DNA from: Variibacter gotjawalensis
GTDB lineage: Bacteria > Pseudomonadota > Alphaproteobacteria > Rhizobiales > Xanthobacteraceae
Direction: 5' to 3'
Length of the DNA stretch: 64,000 nt
Assembly (NCBI RefSeq): GCF_002355335.1
Contig: NZ_AP014946.1
Span: 3,487,501-3,551,500, forward strand
Of this stretch, positions 1 through 8,991 are shown piece after piece (positions within the stretch are counted from its first letter, which is position 1; the number at the start of each line of letters is the position of its first letter). The notes beneath the pieces were generated by a model, which worked only from the letters and a program-made list of their open reading frames with translations, was not told the DNA's origin and made no database searches. The position numbers and the translations under genes are program-made.

Positions 1-119
1 AGCACCAGCGCGAAAATCGCCGCGCAATGCTCCACGACATTGGCGTGCGGTATCCCCGCTCCTTGGCTGAGTTCGATATTCTGGCGCATGCGCTCGAGGC
101 CCTAAACGAGGCCCCGTGA
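1..119 (+). CDS. C-terminal fragment of an unidentified protein
   Basis: An open frame enters from the left edge (codons from position 3) and stops at TGA 117-119, giving 38 visible residues that end LNEAP. The fragment is basic at first (HQRENRR) and then looks helical. It is too short to assign to a family. The only support is an uninterrupted frame with alphaproteobacterial-looking codons running to a stop before the convergent downstream gene, so the call is tentative. Confidence 0.35.
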   Translation, partial: HQRENRRAMLHDIGVRYPRSLAEFDILAHALEALNEAP

Positions 120-168
120 TAGCGCGATGTCGTTGCAAAACCGCTAAGTCGATAGCGTAAATGCCGTC

Positions 169-678
169 CTAACGGCGCGGCCGCGCCGGCTCCGCCGCTC
201 GTCCGGAGGTATCGAACAACCCGGTAACGACCTCGGCGGCGACGTCATCGCAAAATTTGTTGAGGTTGCGCGGCGCCACCATGATGCGCGCCATCTCGGT
301 CGCGCCGTAGCGGCGAAGCTCCGACAACATCCGCAACCGATCGTCGCCCTGCATCTGCTGGGTCAGCTGCTCGCGCATCGCGGCCGGCATGTTGCTGGTC
401 ACGGTGACACTCGCGACATAGCCCGTCAGCGTGCGCCCGGAGTAAGTCGGAATCGCGCGGATGCTCACCGTGCTGGTCTTGCTCGGATCGTCCTCGTTGA
501 CGAAGGAGACGTCGCCGGCTTCCGCCACCGAGCGCCGGACGCACTGAAACAGCTGCGGCCGGATCGAACCATCGGCAACGAGATCGATAAAGACCGCCTT
601 CGGCCCCATCTGCGCCTGCGCCGGAGCGCCTATCATCGCCAGTAGTAGTCCCGCCAAAACCAGTGCCGTCCGCCGCAT
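169..678 (-). CDS. Secreted hypothetical protein, 169 aa
   Basis: The protein starts with a clear signal peptide: basic MRR, a hydrophobic core, and a likely AQA cleavage site near residue 22. The predicted mature part is about 145 residues with two cysteines (FQCVRR and FCDD) that could form a disulfide in the periplasm. It ends in a basic Pro/Arg tail. I do not recognise a named family. ATG 678 is preceded by a weak TTGAAAG. It lies downstream of the Bug-type binding protein on the same strand with an 81-bp gap, so cotranscription is possible. No function is proposed. Confidence 0.7.
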   Translation of the reverse strand: MRRTALVLAGLLLAMIGAPAQAQMGPKAVFIDLVADGSIRPQLFQCVRRSVAEAGDVSFVNEDDPSKTSTVSIRAIPTYSGRTLTGYVASVTVTSNMPAAMREQLTQQMQGDDRLRMLSELRRYGATEMARIMVAPRNLNKFCDDVAAEVVTGLFDTSGRAAEPARPRR

Positions 679-759
679 CTTTCAAGCCCTCAATTATTGC
701 GGGCCGGAGTGAAGCGGCGGCGCGCGCGAGTAGCAACCGTCAATTGGCGGGACCCTGCT

Positions 760-1737
760 CTACTGTTCGAGCTTGATGTCGGCGTCCTTGATCACCTTGC
801 CCCAGCGCGCGACCTCGTCTTTGAGGAACGCCGTGTATTCTTCCGGCGTGTTGCCGACCGCCTCGTAGCCGAGCTTCTCGAGCTGCGCCTTCATCGCCGG
901 ATCGGCGAGCGCCTTCTTCGATTCCGCCGCGACACGATCGACGATCGCCTTCGGCGTTCCGGCCGGCGCAATGATGCCGGCCCAGGTGCCGGTGACGAAG
1001 TCCTGCACGCCCTGCTCGCCCATCGTCGGAACGCTCGGCGCGGACGGCATGCGGCCCTTCGCCGTCACCGCGATCGCGTTGATGGTACCGGCTTCGACAT
1101 GCGACATGAACGCGCTGACGGTGTCGAACATCACATCGACGCGTCCGCCGATCAGATCGGTCAACGCCGGCTGCGTGCCGCGATACGGCACGTGCTGCAT
1201 GTTGAGGCCTTCGCGCGCCTTCAAGAGTTCCATCGTCAGATGCGCCGCCGAGCCGATGCCGCTCGACGCGAAATTCAGCTTGCCGGGATTCGCCTTCGCG
1301 TAAGCGATCATCTCCTTCACATTCTTGATCGGGAGATCTTTGCGCGCGACCAGCATCAGCGGCGCGACGCTCATCAGCGAGACGTAGGTGAAGTCCTTCA
1401 CGACATCGAACGGCAGCTTCGGATTGAGCGTCTGGTTCGCCGAATGCCCGGCGATCACGGTGCCGAACGTATAGCCATCCGGCGCAGCCTTCGCGACGAC
1501 CTCGGCGCCGATCACGCTGTTCGCGCCCGGACGATTCTCGTAGACGAGCGGCTGGCCGATCGCCTCGGAAATCTTCGCACCGACCGTGCGCGCCATGTTG
1601 TCGGTGTAACCGCCGCCCGTATACGGAACGATCATGCGGACCGGCCGGTTCGGCCAATTCTGCGCTTGTGCGAAGGCACTGTGCTGCGCCAGCACGGCAG
1701 CCGACATCGCGATGGCAAACGTAAACGCGCGGAGCAT
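760..1737 (-). CDS. Bug/TctC-family tripartite tricarboxylate transporter substrate-binding protein
   Basis: This 325-aa periplasmic solute-binding protein has a signal peptide (about residues 1-24, ending AFA) followed by the Bug-family opening WPNRPVRMIVPY and a GGYTDNMAR segment that lines the ligand pocket. The family binds carboxylates such as tricarboxylates, aromatic acids or amino acids. Length is typical (about 320 aa). The start at 1737 has a strong GGGAGGG site seven bases upstream. No TctA or TctB membrane genes lie nearby, so it is an orphan binding protein, which is common in this family. The ligand cannot be read from the sequence. Confidence 0.93.
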   Translation of the reverse strand: MLRAFTFAIAMSAAVLAQHSAFAQAQNWPNRPVRMIVPYTGGGYTDNMARTVGAKISEAIGQPLVYENRPGANSVIGAEVVAKAAPDGYTFGTVIAGHSANQTLNPKLPFDVVKDFTYVSLMSVAPLMLVARKDLPIKNVKEMIAYAKANPGKLNFASSGIGSAAHLTMELLKAREGLNMQHVPYRGTQPALTDLIGGRVDVMFDTVSAFMSHVEAGTINAIAVTAKGRMPSAPSVPTMGEQGVQDFVTGTWAGIIAPAGTPKAIVDRVAAESKKALADPAMKAQLEKLGYEAVGNTPEEYTAFLKDEVARWGKVIKDADIKLEQ

Positions 1738-1848
1738 TATTCCCTCCCTTGGCCCTTGTGGGCTCTTTCGGGCGCGACCTTAAACACCTTTGACGCCGGA
1801 GGGGAAGTCCGCGCTACACTGCCGCACCGTTCATCCCCGAGGACCATC

Positions 1849-2385
1849 ATGACGATTCTCCTCACGATCCTCGCACTCATCGCGCTCGCGATTCTCGGCC
1901 TGCTCGCTTACGCGGCAACGAAGCCGAACGCGTTTCGCTATGAGAGACACATCACGATCAACGCACCGGCCGCGACGATCTTCCCGCTGATCAACGATTT
2001 CCGCCGCTGGACCGAATGGTCGCCCTATGAGCACCGCGATCCGAAGCTCAAGCGCACATATGGGAATCCGTCAGCCGGCGTCGGCGGATCTTACGCATGG
2101 GAAGGTGACAAGAGTGTCGGCTCGGGCCGGATGGATATCCTCGAAGCGCCGCCGCCCGAGCGCGTCAAGATTCGCCTTCAATTCTTCAAGCCTTTCGTCG
2201 GCGACAACATCGCGGACTTCACGCTGCGCGAGATCGACGGCGCGACGGATGTTTCGTGGGCGATGTATGGCCCGCAGCCGTTCATGACCAAGGTCATGTC
2301 GAGCGTGATCAACTTCGACAAGATGATCGGCAACGACTTCGACACCGGTCTCGCTAACATGAAGGCCGTCGCGGAACGCGGCTGA
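1849..2385 (+). CDS. SRPBCC (START/polyketide-cyclase-like) family protein with N-terminal membrane anchor
   Basis: The 178-aa protein begins with one hydrophobic helix (residues 2-25), then an SRPBCC fold recognisable from ITINAPAATIFPLINDF and the WTEWSPYE segment. Members bind hydrophobic ligands in a helix-grip cavity. The start was set at ATG 1849 (GAGGACCATC upstream). The frame is open for over a kilobase further upstream, but only as the antisense shadow of the Bug gene. The methyltransferase gene starts two bases after its stop, so the two are probably cotranscribed. The ligand is unknown. Confidence 0.85.
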   Translation: MTILLTILALIALAILGLLAYAATKPNAFRYERHITINAPAATIFPLINDFRRWTEWSPYEHRDPKLKRTYGNPSAGVGGSYAWEGDKSVGSGRMDILEAPPPERVKIRLQFFKPFVGDNIADFTLREIDGATDVSWAMYGPQPFMTKVMSSVINFDKMIGNDFDTGLANMKAVAERG

Positions 2386-2387
2386 GC

Positions 2388-3005
2388 ATGAGCGCCGACG
2401 CGATCATCAATCACTATCGCAAACACGCGGCCGCGTGGGCGGATGCGCGCGGCGATCATCTCGGCGAACGCGCGTGGCTCGATAGCTTCCGCGCGCTCCT
2501 GCCGGCGTCCGCGACAGTGCTCGACCTCGGCTGCGGCTCGGGACTGCCGATCGCGCGCTATCTGATGACGCAAGGCTGCGCCGTCACCGGCGTCGACTCT
2601 TCGCCCGAACTGATCGCTTTGTTCGCGCAAAATCTGCCGAATGCCGATGCTCACGTCGCCGACATGCGCAGGCTTGATCTCGGCCGTACGTTCGACGGCG
2701 TCATCGCCTGGGATAGTTTCTTCCATCTTGCGCCAGACGATCAGCGCCGCATGTTCGCGATCTTCGCCGAACATGTTGCCCCGATCGGCGCGCTGATGTT
2801 CACCAGCGGGCCGGAAGCCGGCGAAGTGATCGGCGAGTTCGGCGGTGACCCGCTCTACCACGCGAGCCTCGCGCCGGAAGAATACCGCGCGCTGCTCGCC
2901 AACAACGGCTTAGCCGTCGTCGCGCATGTCGCCAACGATCCGGAATGCGGCGGCCACACGGTGTGGCTCGCCCAGCGGACTAAAGCCATAGCGCCGCAGC
3001 GATAG
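2388..3005 (+). CDS. Class I SAM-dependent methyltransferase
   Basis: This 205-aa protein has the Rossmann-fold glycine motif I VLDLGCGSG (about residues 44-52), followed by an acidic residue after the second strand (GVDSS) and an ADMRRLDL segment, as in UbiE/Tam-like methyltransferases. It should transfer a methyl group from S-adenosylmethionine; the substrate is not evident. It starts two bases after the SRPBCC gene stop, suggesting translational coupling. A large palindromic repeat follows its stop and may act as its transcript end. Confidence 0.88.
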   Translation: MSADAIINHYRKHAAAWADARGDHLGERAWLDSFRALLPASATVLDLGCGSGLPIARYLMTQGCAVTGVDSSPELIALFAQNLPNADAHVADMRRLDLGRTFDGVIAWDSFFHLAPDDQRRMFAIFAEHVAPIGALMFTSGPEAGEVIGEFGGDPLYHASLAPEEYRALLANNGLAVVAHVANDPECGGHTVWLAQRTKAIAPQR

Positions 3006-3009
3006 GGCT

Positions 3010-3117
3010 CCCTCTCCCGCTTGCGGGAGAGGGTTGGGGTGAGGGCAAGCATCGATTCCGGTGCCGACGAGTCCCCTCACCCGGCTGCCGCCACCCTCTC
3101 CCGTGAACGGGAGAGGG
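3010..3117. repeat. REPIN-like double palindrome
   Basis: Two near-identical hairpins face each other. The first is 3010-3033 (11-bp stem CCCTCTCCCGC) and the second is 3094-3117 (11-bp stem CCCTCTCCCGT). Between them GGGGTGAGGG and CCCCTCACCC can also pair, so the whole 108 bp can fold as one structure. It sits between the convergent methyltransferase and prfB genes. Confidence 0.8.
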
Positions 3118-3169
3118 ACGACAAACGCGATCTCGTCATTGTTTTGAAAACGCTGCGATAATCCTAATA

Positions 3170-4301
3170 TTAATCGACGTCTTCGACCTTGTCCGGACCG
3201 CCGCCGAACGCTTTCTGCGCCAGTGTCGCTTCCATGAACTGATCGAGGTCGCCGTCGAGCACACCGCCGGTGTCTGATGTCGACACGCCAGTGCGCAGAT
3301 CCTTCACCATCTGATACGGCTGCAGCACATACGAGCGGATCTGGTGACCCCAACCGATGTCCGTCCTAGCGGCCTGCTCGGCCGCGGCTTCCGCCTCGCG
3401 CTTTTTGAGTTCGGCTTCGTACATTTTCGCGCGCAGCATGCGCCACGCCTCGGCGCGGTTCTTGTGCTGCGAGCGTTCGGCCTGACACAGCGCAACAATG
3501 CCGGTCGGAATATGCGTCAAACGCACGGCCGAGTCCGTCTTGTTGACGTGCTGACCGCCGGCACCTTGCGCGCGCATCGTATCGACGCGAACGTCGGATT
3601 CTTTGATATCGATAATGATCCGGTCGTCGACGACCGGATAGACGTCGATCGACGAGAACGACGTGTGCCGCCGCGCGTTCGAGTCGAACGGCGAAATGCG
3701 CACGAGGCGATGCACGCCGCGTTCCGTCTTCAGCCAGCCGTAAGCATTCTTGCCCTTGATCTGGATTGTGACCGATTTGATCCCGGCTTCTTCGCCCGCA
3801 GTCTCTTCGAGATACTCGATCTTGTATTTCTTGCGCTCGGCCCAGCGCGTGTACATGCGCAGCAGCATCCGCGCCCAATCCTGGCTCTCGGTACCGCCCG
3901 CGCCCGCATGCACTTCGAGGAACGTATCGTTTGCGTCGGCTTCACCCGACAGCAGCGCCTCACGTTCACGCCGCGTCGCGTCGGCGCGCACGGCTTTGAG
4001 CGCAGCCTCCGCTTCCGCAACGACGCCCTGATCGCCCTCGGCCTCACCGAGTTCGATCATCCCGATATGGTCGGCGATTTCCTGCTCGATCCGCCCGATG
4101 CTCGATAGCTGGTCTTCGAGATCAGTGCGCTCCTGCATGATCTTCTGAGCGCGCTCCGGATCGTCCCAGAGCTTCGGGTCTTCCGCGTCGCGGTTAAGCT
4201 CCGCGAGCCTTACTGATGCTGTATCGAAGTCAAAGATGCCTCCTCAGCAGTCCCACGGACTGCTTGATGGCATCGATGTCCTGTTGCGTTTCCGCGCGCA
4301 T
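3170..4301 (-). CDS. prfB: Peptide chain release factor 2, with programmed +1 frameshift
   Basis: RF2 releases polypeptides at UGA and UAA codons. Translation starts at ATG 4301 (AAGGAAATTT upstream) and gives 23 residues up to CTT followed by in-frame TGA (4232-4230). Shifting +1 at CTT-T-GAC continues for 353 residues to the stop at 3170, for a total of 376 aa. An internal AGGAGG (4244-4239) lies just before CTT, as in the known autoregulatory site. The stop-codon recognition SPF motif (VRISPFDSN) and the catalytic GGQ loop ([15 protein letters not shown]) are both present. Low RF2 activity should favour the frameshift and raise RF2 synthesis. Confidence 0.96.
4229..4244 (-). promoter_or_regulatory. 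prfB: prfB programmed +1 frameshift site
   Basis: On the minus strand the order is AGGAGG, a three-base spacer CAT, then CTT TGA C. This is the classical RF2 arrangement: an internal Shine-Dalgarno-like element, a slippery CUU codon, and an in-frame UGA followed by C. The downstream ORF resumes one base later with GAC. Confidence 0.95.
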
Positions 4302-4358
4302 GACAAATTTCCTTTTCGAGGGCGTCATGTAACGGCGGAATGCCGTGAACGCAACCAC

Positions 4359-5567
4359 TTAGACCGTGCGCGGCCTCATCAACACCAGCACCGCCGCCGC
4401 GAAGAAAAACGCAACGCAAACATAGACCGCAGCCGCATAACTGCCGGACGCGTCACGGACGAGGCCCAGCAGTCCAGGTCCGAAGGCGTAGATGAACTGC
4501 GTCGTCGCCGTCACCAGCGCGATCACTGTCCCGAACGCCGCGGCGGGAAACTCGCGCTGCACGATCAACGCCGGGAACGTAATCAGATTGCCGACAGAAA
4601 ACCCGAACACCGCGCAGCATAAATACAGAACGAGAGGTTCGTTTGTCAGCGTCATCGCGGCCAACGCCAGGCCTTGGGTGGTGAACGAAATAGCCGACGC
4701 GCGCCGCTGATCGAGCTTGTCGATGATGGTGCCGAGCCCTACCCGGCCGATCACCGCCATCGTCGTTGTGATTGCGACCGACACCGCAACGCCATCGCGA
4801 CCGAGCGCCGGCGTCAGATACGCGACCTGATGCACGATGAAGCCGACCTGCGCGACCAGCGCGAGCGCAAATGGCCCCGCGACAGACCAGAACGCGAAGC
4901 TGCGCAGCGCTTCCGCTTTCGTCATCACGACTTCAGGCGCGACTCCCGGCTTCGGCGGCTCGATCTCCGGCGCACGCAGCCAAAACAGAACGAGCGGCAC
5001 CAGGATCAGAAGCATCGCAGCGATAGCGATCCACATCGCGTAAACGAAACCGACGCGCGCCGAGAGCAGCACGAGGATCGGCGCCAAGATGATCCCGCCG
5101 CAGCTAGCGCCGTTCAGTGCGAGGCTGATCGCCATGCCGCGCTTCGTGCGAAACCATAGGCCGAGAATATTGGTGATCGAGCCGAGGCCCAGCGACGCCC
5201 AGCCGATCGCCATCAGGAGATATGCGGCGTAAAGCTCCCAGATCGCGTCGACGATCGTGATCAAGAACGCGGCGGTCGCCATGCAGGCGATACCGCCCAA
5301 AACCATGGCTTTCGGTCCCAGCCGGCGCACCAGATCGGCCGTGAAGACCACCAAAATCGCGCCGCAGAGGTAATAAAGCGTCGTCGCGCTAGCGATAATC
5401 GAGGCCGGCCAGCCCCGCAAACGTTGAATTTCTGCGAGATAGACGGCGTGGCCATAGAAGCCGAAGCCCCAGCCGAACAACGCCATCAGGAAGCAGACGA
5501 CGACGATCTTCCAGCCGTGATAGCCGCGCGCCGTCTCGTCGTTAGTGCTGTTCGACACTTCGTTCAC
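4359..5567 (-). CDS. MFS transporter, 402 aa
   Basis: The protein has a 12-helix major facilitator layout with two six-helix halves separated by a hydrophilic loop rich in Pro/Glu near residues 195-220. The first transmembrane segment follows GWKIVVVCF. It resembles the OFA/monocarboxylate-type MFS group found in Rhizobiales, but the substrate is not predictable. The chosen start is GTG 5567. It lies upstream of prfB on the same strand with a 57-bp gap. A palindromic repeat element occupies the region behind its 5' end. Confidence 0.85.
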   Translation of the reverse strand: MNEVSNSTNDETARGYHGWKIVVVCFLMALFGWGFGFYGHAVYLAEIQRLRGWPASIIASATTLYYLCGAILVVFTADLVRRLGPKAMVLGGIACMATAAFLITIVDAIWELYAAYLLMAIGWASLGLGSITNILGLWFRTKRGMAISLALNGASCGGIILAPILVLLSARVGFVYAMWIAIAAMLLILVPLVLFWLRAPEIEPPKPGVAPEVVMTKAEALRSFAFWSVAGPFALALVAQVGFIVHQVAYLTPALGRDGVAVSVAITTTMAVIGRVGLGTIIDKLDQRRASAISFTTQGLALAAMTLTNEPLVLYLCCAVFGFSVGNLITFPALIVQREFPAAAFGTVIALVTATTQFIYAFGPGLLGLVRDASGSYAAAVYVCVAFFFAAAVLVLMRPRTV

Positions 5568-5666
5568 GCGTCGTCATTCCGGGAGCGCGAAGAGACCACG
5601 CATCGCGGAAAAGCGAAACGCCGAACGCTTCGGCTTCCACCGAATGATCAAACCTTCCCAAACCCC

Positions 5667-5805
5667 GTCATCCCGGCCAAGCGATGTTCGCAAAGCGAAC
5701 AGCGCGCGAGCCGGGATCCATATTCACCGAGCGAACTATTGGAAGGTTGAGGTTATGGATTCCGGGCTCGCGGCTTGCTGCGCAAGCAACGCGTCCCGGA
5801 ATGAC
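5667..5805. repeat. Palindromic intergenic repeat, family A copy 1
   Basis: The element is bounded by GTCATCCCGG and CCGGAATGAC. It contains an inner inverted pair around CCGGGATCCATA and TATGGATTCCGG and the block CTCGCGGCTTGCTGCGCAA. The same boundaries and inner blocks recur at 21258-21407. No coding potential is apparent. Confidence 0.75.
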
Positions 5806-5825
5806 GAAGTCCTGTTGTCAGGAAA

Positions 5826-6107
5826 TCAGTAGCTGCTGCGCAGCACGATGCCTTCGGAATTGCGCGGGCGATAGCACGCGAACACGATGTACTCGCCATA
5901 GCGGCGACGCACGCTCGTGATGCGATGCAGCTTGCCCCAAGACGAGCAGTACTCGCCCGCAATGGCGTGACGCGAGTGATAAGCGTCGGGAGTGTACGCG
6001 ATGATGCCGCCGGTGTCGTTCGCTTGGAACGGACCCATCGGGACCGCCAGCGCGCTGCCGCTCGTAAGCGACAGCGCGGTGAGGATTACTGGTACAGAGA
6101 GCTTCAT
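5826..6107 (-). CDS. Small secreted hypothetical protein, 93 aa
   Basis: The protein begins MKLSVPVILTALSLTSG with a typical signal peptide (likely cleavage after ALA), leaving about 72 mature residues with two cysteines and many aromatic and basic residues. The start was moved to ATG 6107 so that the signal peptide is N-terminal. It lies on the minus strand downstream of mrcA, separated from it by a terminator-like hairpin, so it probably has its own promoter. I do not recognise the family. Confidence 0.6.
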   Translation of the reverse strand: MKLSVPVILTALSLTSGSALAVPMGPFQANDTGGIIAYTPDAYHSRHAIAGEYCSSWGKLHRITSVRRRYGEYIVFACYRPRNSEGIVLRSSY

Positions 6108-6217
6108 GGTCCGCCGCAGGACTCCGAGGTCACAAGCCAAACACTAGCGACGTGCGACGCGGATGTGAAGGACCAAAAAGACACACATACATTTCTTCAC
6201 TGCGCATGACGCATGCG

Positions 6218-6242
6218 AAAACGCCGGGCATATCGCCCGGCG
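6218..6242 (-). terminator. Rho-independent terminator after mrcA
   Basis: On the minus strand a perfect 8-bp stem CGCCGGGC/GCCCGGCG with a 5-nt loop (6242-6222) is followed by TTTT (6221-6218). It begins 33 bases after the mrcA stop. Confidence 0.7.
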
Positions 6243-6274
6243 AAATCGCAGAAAACTCAAGTTGCAGCGAATGT

Positions 6275-8788
6275 TTAGTAAAGTCCGCCACCACGCACGG
6301 CGCGATCGGCTTCCGGCGTCACCGACTCGGGACGTCCTTCCGGATCGACTGCAGCAATCGCAGCTTCCGGCGGTGCAGTGCCGGGTTTGAACGCTTCGAG
6401 AATCACGCGTCCGTCGCCGCCGCTTGCACGAACACCGGTCCGCGCATCGACACGAATGAGTTTCATTCCCGGCGGTACGCGGAACGGCACTGCGGGTTTA
6501 TTCGCGAGCGCAGCCTTCAAGAAATCCTTCACGACAGGTGCCGCGAGATGTCCGCCGGTTGCGGCCGCGCTGGTGCCGAGTGTGCGCGGCTTGTCGTAGC
6601 CGACGTAAACGCCGACCGCGAGATCCGACGAAAAGCCCACAAACCACGCGTCTTTCCAGTCGTTCGTCGTTCCGGTCTTGCCGGCAATCGGCTTGCCGAC
6701 TTCTTTCAGGATCGGCGCGGTGCCGCGTTGCACGACGCCTTCCATCATCGAGGTGATTTGATACGCCGTCATCGGGTCGAGCACCTGCTCGCGGCGATCG
6801 ACCAGCGACGGCTCCGGCTGGTTCTTCCACGCATCCGCCGTGCAGCCGCGACATTCGCGCTGATCGTGACGGAAGATCGTGTGTCCGTAACGATCCTGAA
6901 TACGGTCGATCAACGTCGGCTTGATGCGGCGGCCGCCGTTGGCGAACATCGAATACGCCGCCGTCATGCGCAGCACCGTCGTCTCGCCCGCGCCGAGCGA
7001 AAACGAGAGATATTGCGGCATGTCGTCGTAGACGCCGAAGCGCTTCGCATAGTCGACGACGAGCGGCATGCCGACGTCTTGCGCGAGGCGCACCGTCATC
7101 GCGTTCTTCGATTGCTCGATGCCGAAACGCAGCGTCTGCGGTCCGTAGAATTTCTGCGAGTAGTTTTCCGGGCGCCAGGTTTGCCCGTTGCCCATATCGA
7201 CTTCGAGCGGTCCGTCGACCACGATCGACGACGGCGTGTAACCGTTGTCGAGCGCCGCCGCGTAGACGAGCGGCTTGAACGACGATCCCGGCTGACGCAG
7301 CGCCTGCGTCGCGCGATTGAACTGGCTCTGGTCGTACGAGAAGCCACCGACCAGGGCGAGCACGCGGCCCGTGAACGGGTCGAGCACGCTGATCGCGCCG
7401 GAGACTTCCGGCACCTGCCGCAGGCGATAGAGATTGCCGACCGCCGGCGTATCTTCCTCGTCGCGGTCCGATGTCTGACGGCGCCGCGTATCGCGCGTCT
7501 TGCGCTCGAGCGGCTCGACGTAAATCACGTCGCCGGCTTCGAGCACCTGCGAGACCTTGCCCGGAGTGCCGCGATTGCGGTTGCTGCCCGCCGCGCCGCG
7601 CGCCCAGCGCACGCCGTCGAGCGGCACGATGCCGGTGTTGCGCTCGCGCGAGAGACCGCCCGCCTCGCGCCCCGGCTGGAGGCCGATGCGCGCCGACTGG
7701 TCGCCCGTTTCGAGCACCACCGCGAGCTTCCACGGGATATCGTTGAGCGCCTTGATCTCGGCGAGCTGGGTGCCCCAGTCGCCCGAGAGCACGATCTTGT
7801 TGACCGGGCCGCGATAGCCGGTCGTCTCGTCATACTTCACGAGGCCGTCGGCAAGCGCCTTACGCGCCATCGCCTGCAGCTTCGGGTCGAGCGTCGCGCG
7901 GACCGAGAGACCGCCTTCGTACAGCTTTTTCTCGCCGAAGCGCTCGTAGACCTCGCGGCGCACTTCCTCGGCGAAATACTCAGCCGCGAAGATGTGCGCG
8001 CCGGTCGGACGCGGCGTGACGTTGAGCGGCTCTTTCTTCGCCTTCTCGGCGTCGGCCGCTTTGATGTTGCCGTTCTCGACCATACGGTCGATGACGTAGT
8101 TGCGGCGCTCGGTGGCGCGCTCGCGCTGGCGGAACGGGTGCAGCGTGCTCGGCGCTTTCGGCAAAGCGGCGAGATAAGCGGCTTCCGCGATGGAAAGCTC
8201 GTGCACCGACTTGTCATAGTAGATCAGCGACGCGGCCGCGATGCCGTAAGCGCCGAGGCCGAGATAGATCTCGTTGAGATAGAGTTCGAGGATGCGGTCC
8301 TTCGTGTAGGCGCGCTCGATCTTCATCGCCAGTAGCGCTTCCTTGATCTTACGATCGAAGGTCTGCTCGTTGGTGAGAAGAAAGTTCTTGGCGACCTGCT
8401 GCGTGATCGTCGAAGCGCCCTGCGGACGGCGACCCGTGCCCATATTCTGCGCGTAGACCACCGCGGCGCGCGCGATACCCGTAAAATCGATACCGCCGTG
8501 CTCGTAGAAATTCTTGTCTTCGGCCGAGAGGAAAGCATCGACGACGAGCTTCGGTACGGCTTGGATCGGAAGATAGAGCCGGCGCTCGCGCGCGAACTCG
8601 GAAACCAGCGATCCGTCGCTCGCGTGAACACGAGTCATCACGGGCGGTTCGTAGTCCTGCAGTGTCGAGTAATCCGGCAGTTCCTTGCTGAAGTGCCACA
8701 TGGCACCCGCAACGGCGACGACGCCGACCAAGAACACTGCCGAACCGACGGCGAACGCCCACCCGAAGAAGCGGAGCAAAAGCTTCAT
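6275..8788 (-). CDS. mrcA: Penicillin-binding protein 1A (bifunctional transglycosylase/transpeptidase)
   Basis: The 837-aa protein polymerises and cross-links peptidoglycan at the inner membrane. It has an N-terminal membrane anchor (residues 3-30), then a GT51 glycosyltransferase domain with SAEDKNFYEHGG carrying the catalytic Glu. The penicillin-binding transpeptidase domain shows all three motifs: SSFK (nucleophile Ser), SKN and KTGTT. An OB-like insert separates the domains, as in class A PBPs. ATG 8788 is preceded by GGAAGGA. The amidase gene lies upstream on the same strand, so synthesis and hydrolysis of peptidoglycan are encoded side by side, a common Rhizobiales arrangement. Confidence 0.96.
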   Translation of the reverse strand: MKLLLRFFGWAFAVGSAVFLVGVVAVAGAMWHFSKELPDYSTLQDYEPPVMTRVHASDGSLVSEFARERRLYLPIQAVPKLVVDAFLSAEDKNFYEHGGIDFTGIARAAVVYAQNMGTGRRPQGASTITQQVAKNFLLTNEQTFDRKIKEALLAMKIERAYTKDRILELYLNEIYLGLGAYGIAAASLIYYDKSVHELSIAEAAYLAALPKAPSTLHPFRQRERATERRNYVIDRMVENGNIKAADAEKAKKEPLNVTPRPTGAHIFAAEYFAEEVRREVYERFGEKKLYEGGLSVRATLDPKLQAMARKALADGLVKYDETTGYRGPVNKIVLSGDWGTQLAEIKALNDIPWKLAVVLETGDQSARIGLQPGREAGGLSRERNTGIVPLDGVRWARGAAGSNRNRGTPGKVSQVLEAGDVIYVEPLERKTRDTRRRQTSDRDEEDTPAVGNLYRLRQVPEVSGAISVLDPFTGRVLALVGGFSYDQSQFNRATQALRQPGSSFKPLVYAAALDNGYTPSSIVVDGPLEVDMGNGQTWRPENYSQKFYGPQTLRFGIEQSKNAMTVRLAQDVGMPLVVDYAKRFGVYDDMPQYLSFSLGAGETTVLRMTAAYSMFANGGRRIKPTLIDRIQDRYGHTIFRHDQRECRGCTADAWKNQPEPSLVDRREQVLDPMTAYQITSMMEGVVQRGTAPILKEVGKPIAGKTGTTNDWKDAWFVGFSSDLAVGVYVGYDKPRTLGTSAAATGGHLAAPVVKDFLKAALANKPAVPFRVPPGMKLIRVDARTGVRASGGDGRVILEAFKPGTAPPEAAIAAVDPEGRPESVTPEADRAVRGGGLY

Positions 8789-8991
8789 TACGGTCCTTCC
8801 GACCTCACTATGCCGGTTAGCCCCGGCCCGCCCTTATACACCGAACTCATCGCTCGGTGCGCTGCTCAGCCTTCCCGGTGAAATTTGCCCGGGCCCCCTG
8901 TGGCGAACACGCCACGAATTGCAGCTAACGGTCGGCGTGGTCGCCGTTTTTTATGGTCAAACTGAGGCCGGAGCCGCCGCTCCAGCGGAAT

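Noticed and set aside
697-1848. 384-residue N-terminal extension of the SRPBCC protein
   Set aside because: It lies antisense to the Bug gene, has shadow-type composition, and the ATG at 1849 starts a normal-length family member.
6152-8335. 727-codon plus-strand frame opposite mrcA
   Set aside because: Low-complexity Arg/His-rich translation antisense to all PBP1A motifs; no independent support.
8933-8952. Plus-strand hairpin CGGCG-TGGT-CGCCG followed by TTTTTT
   Set aside because: It points in the plus direction between two minus-strand genes, so it ends no known transcript; the stem is only five base pairs.
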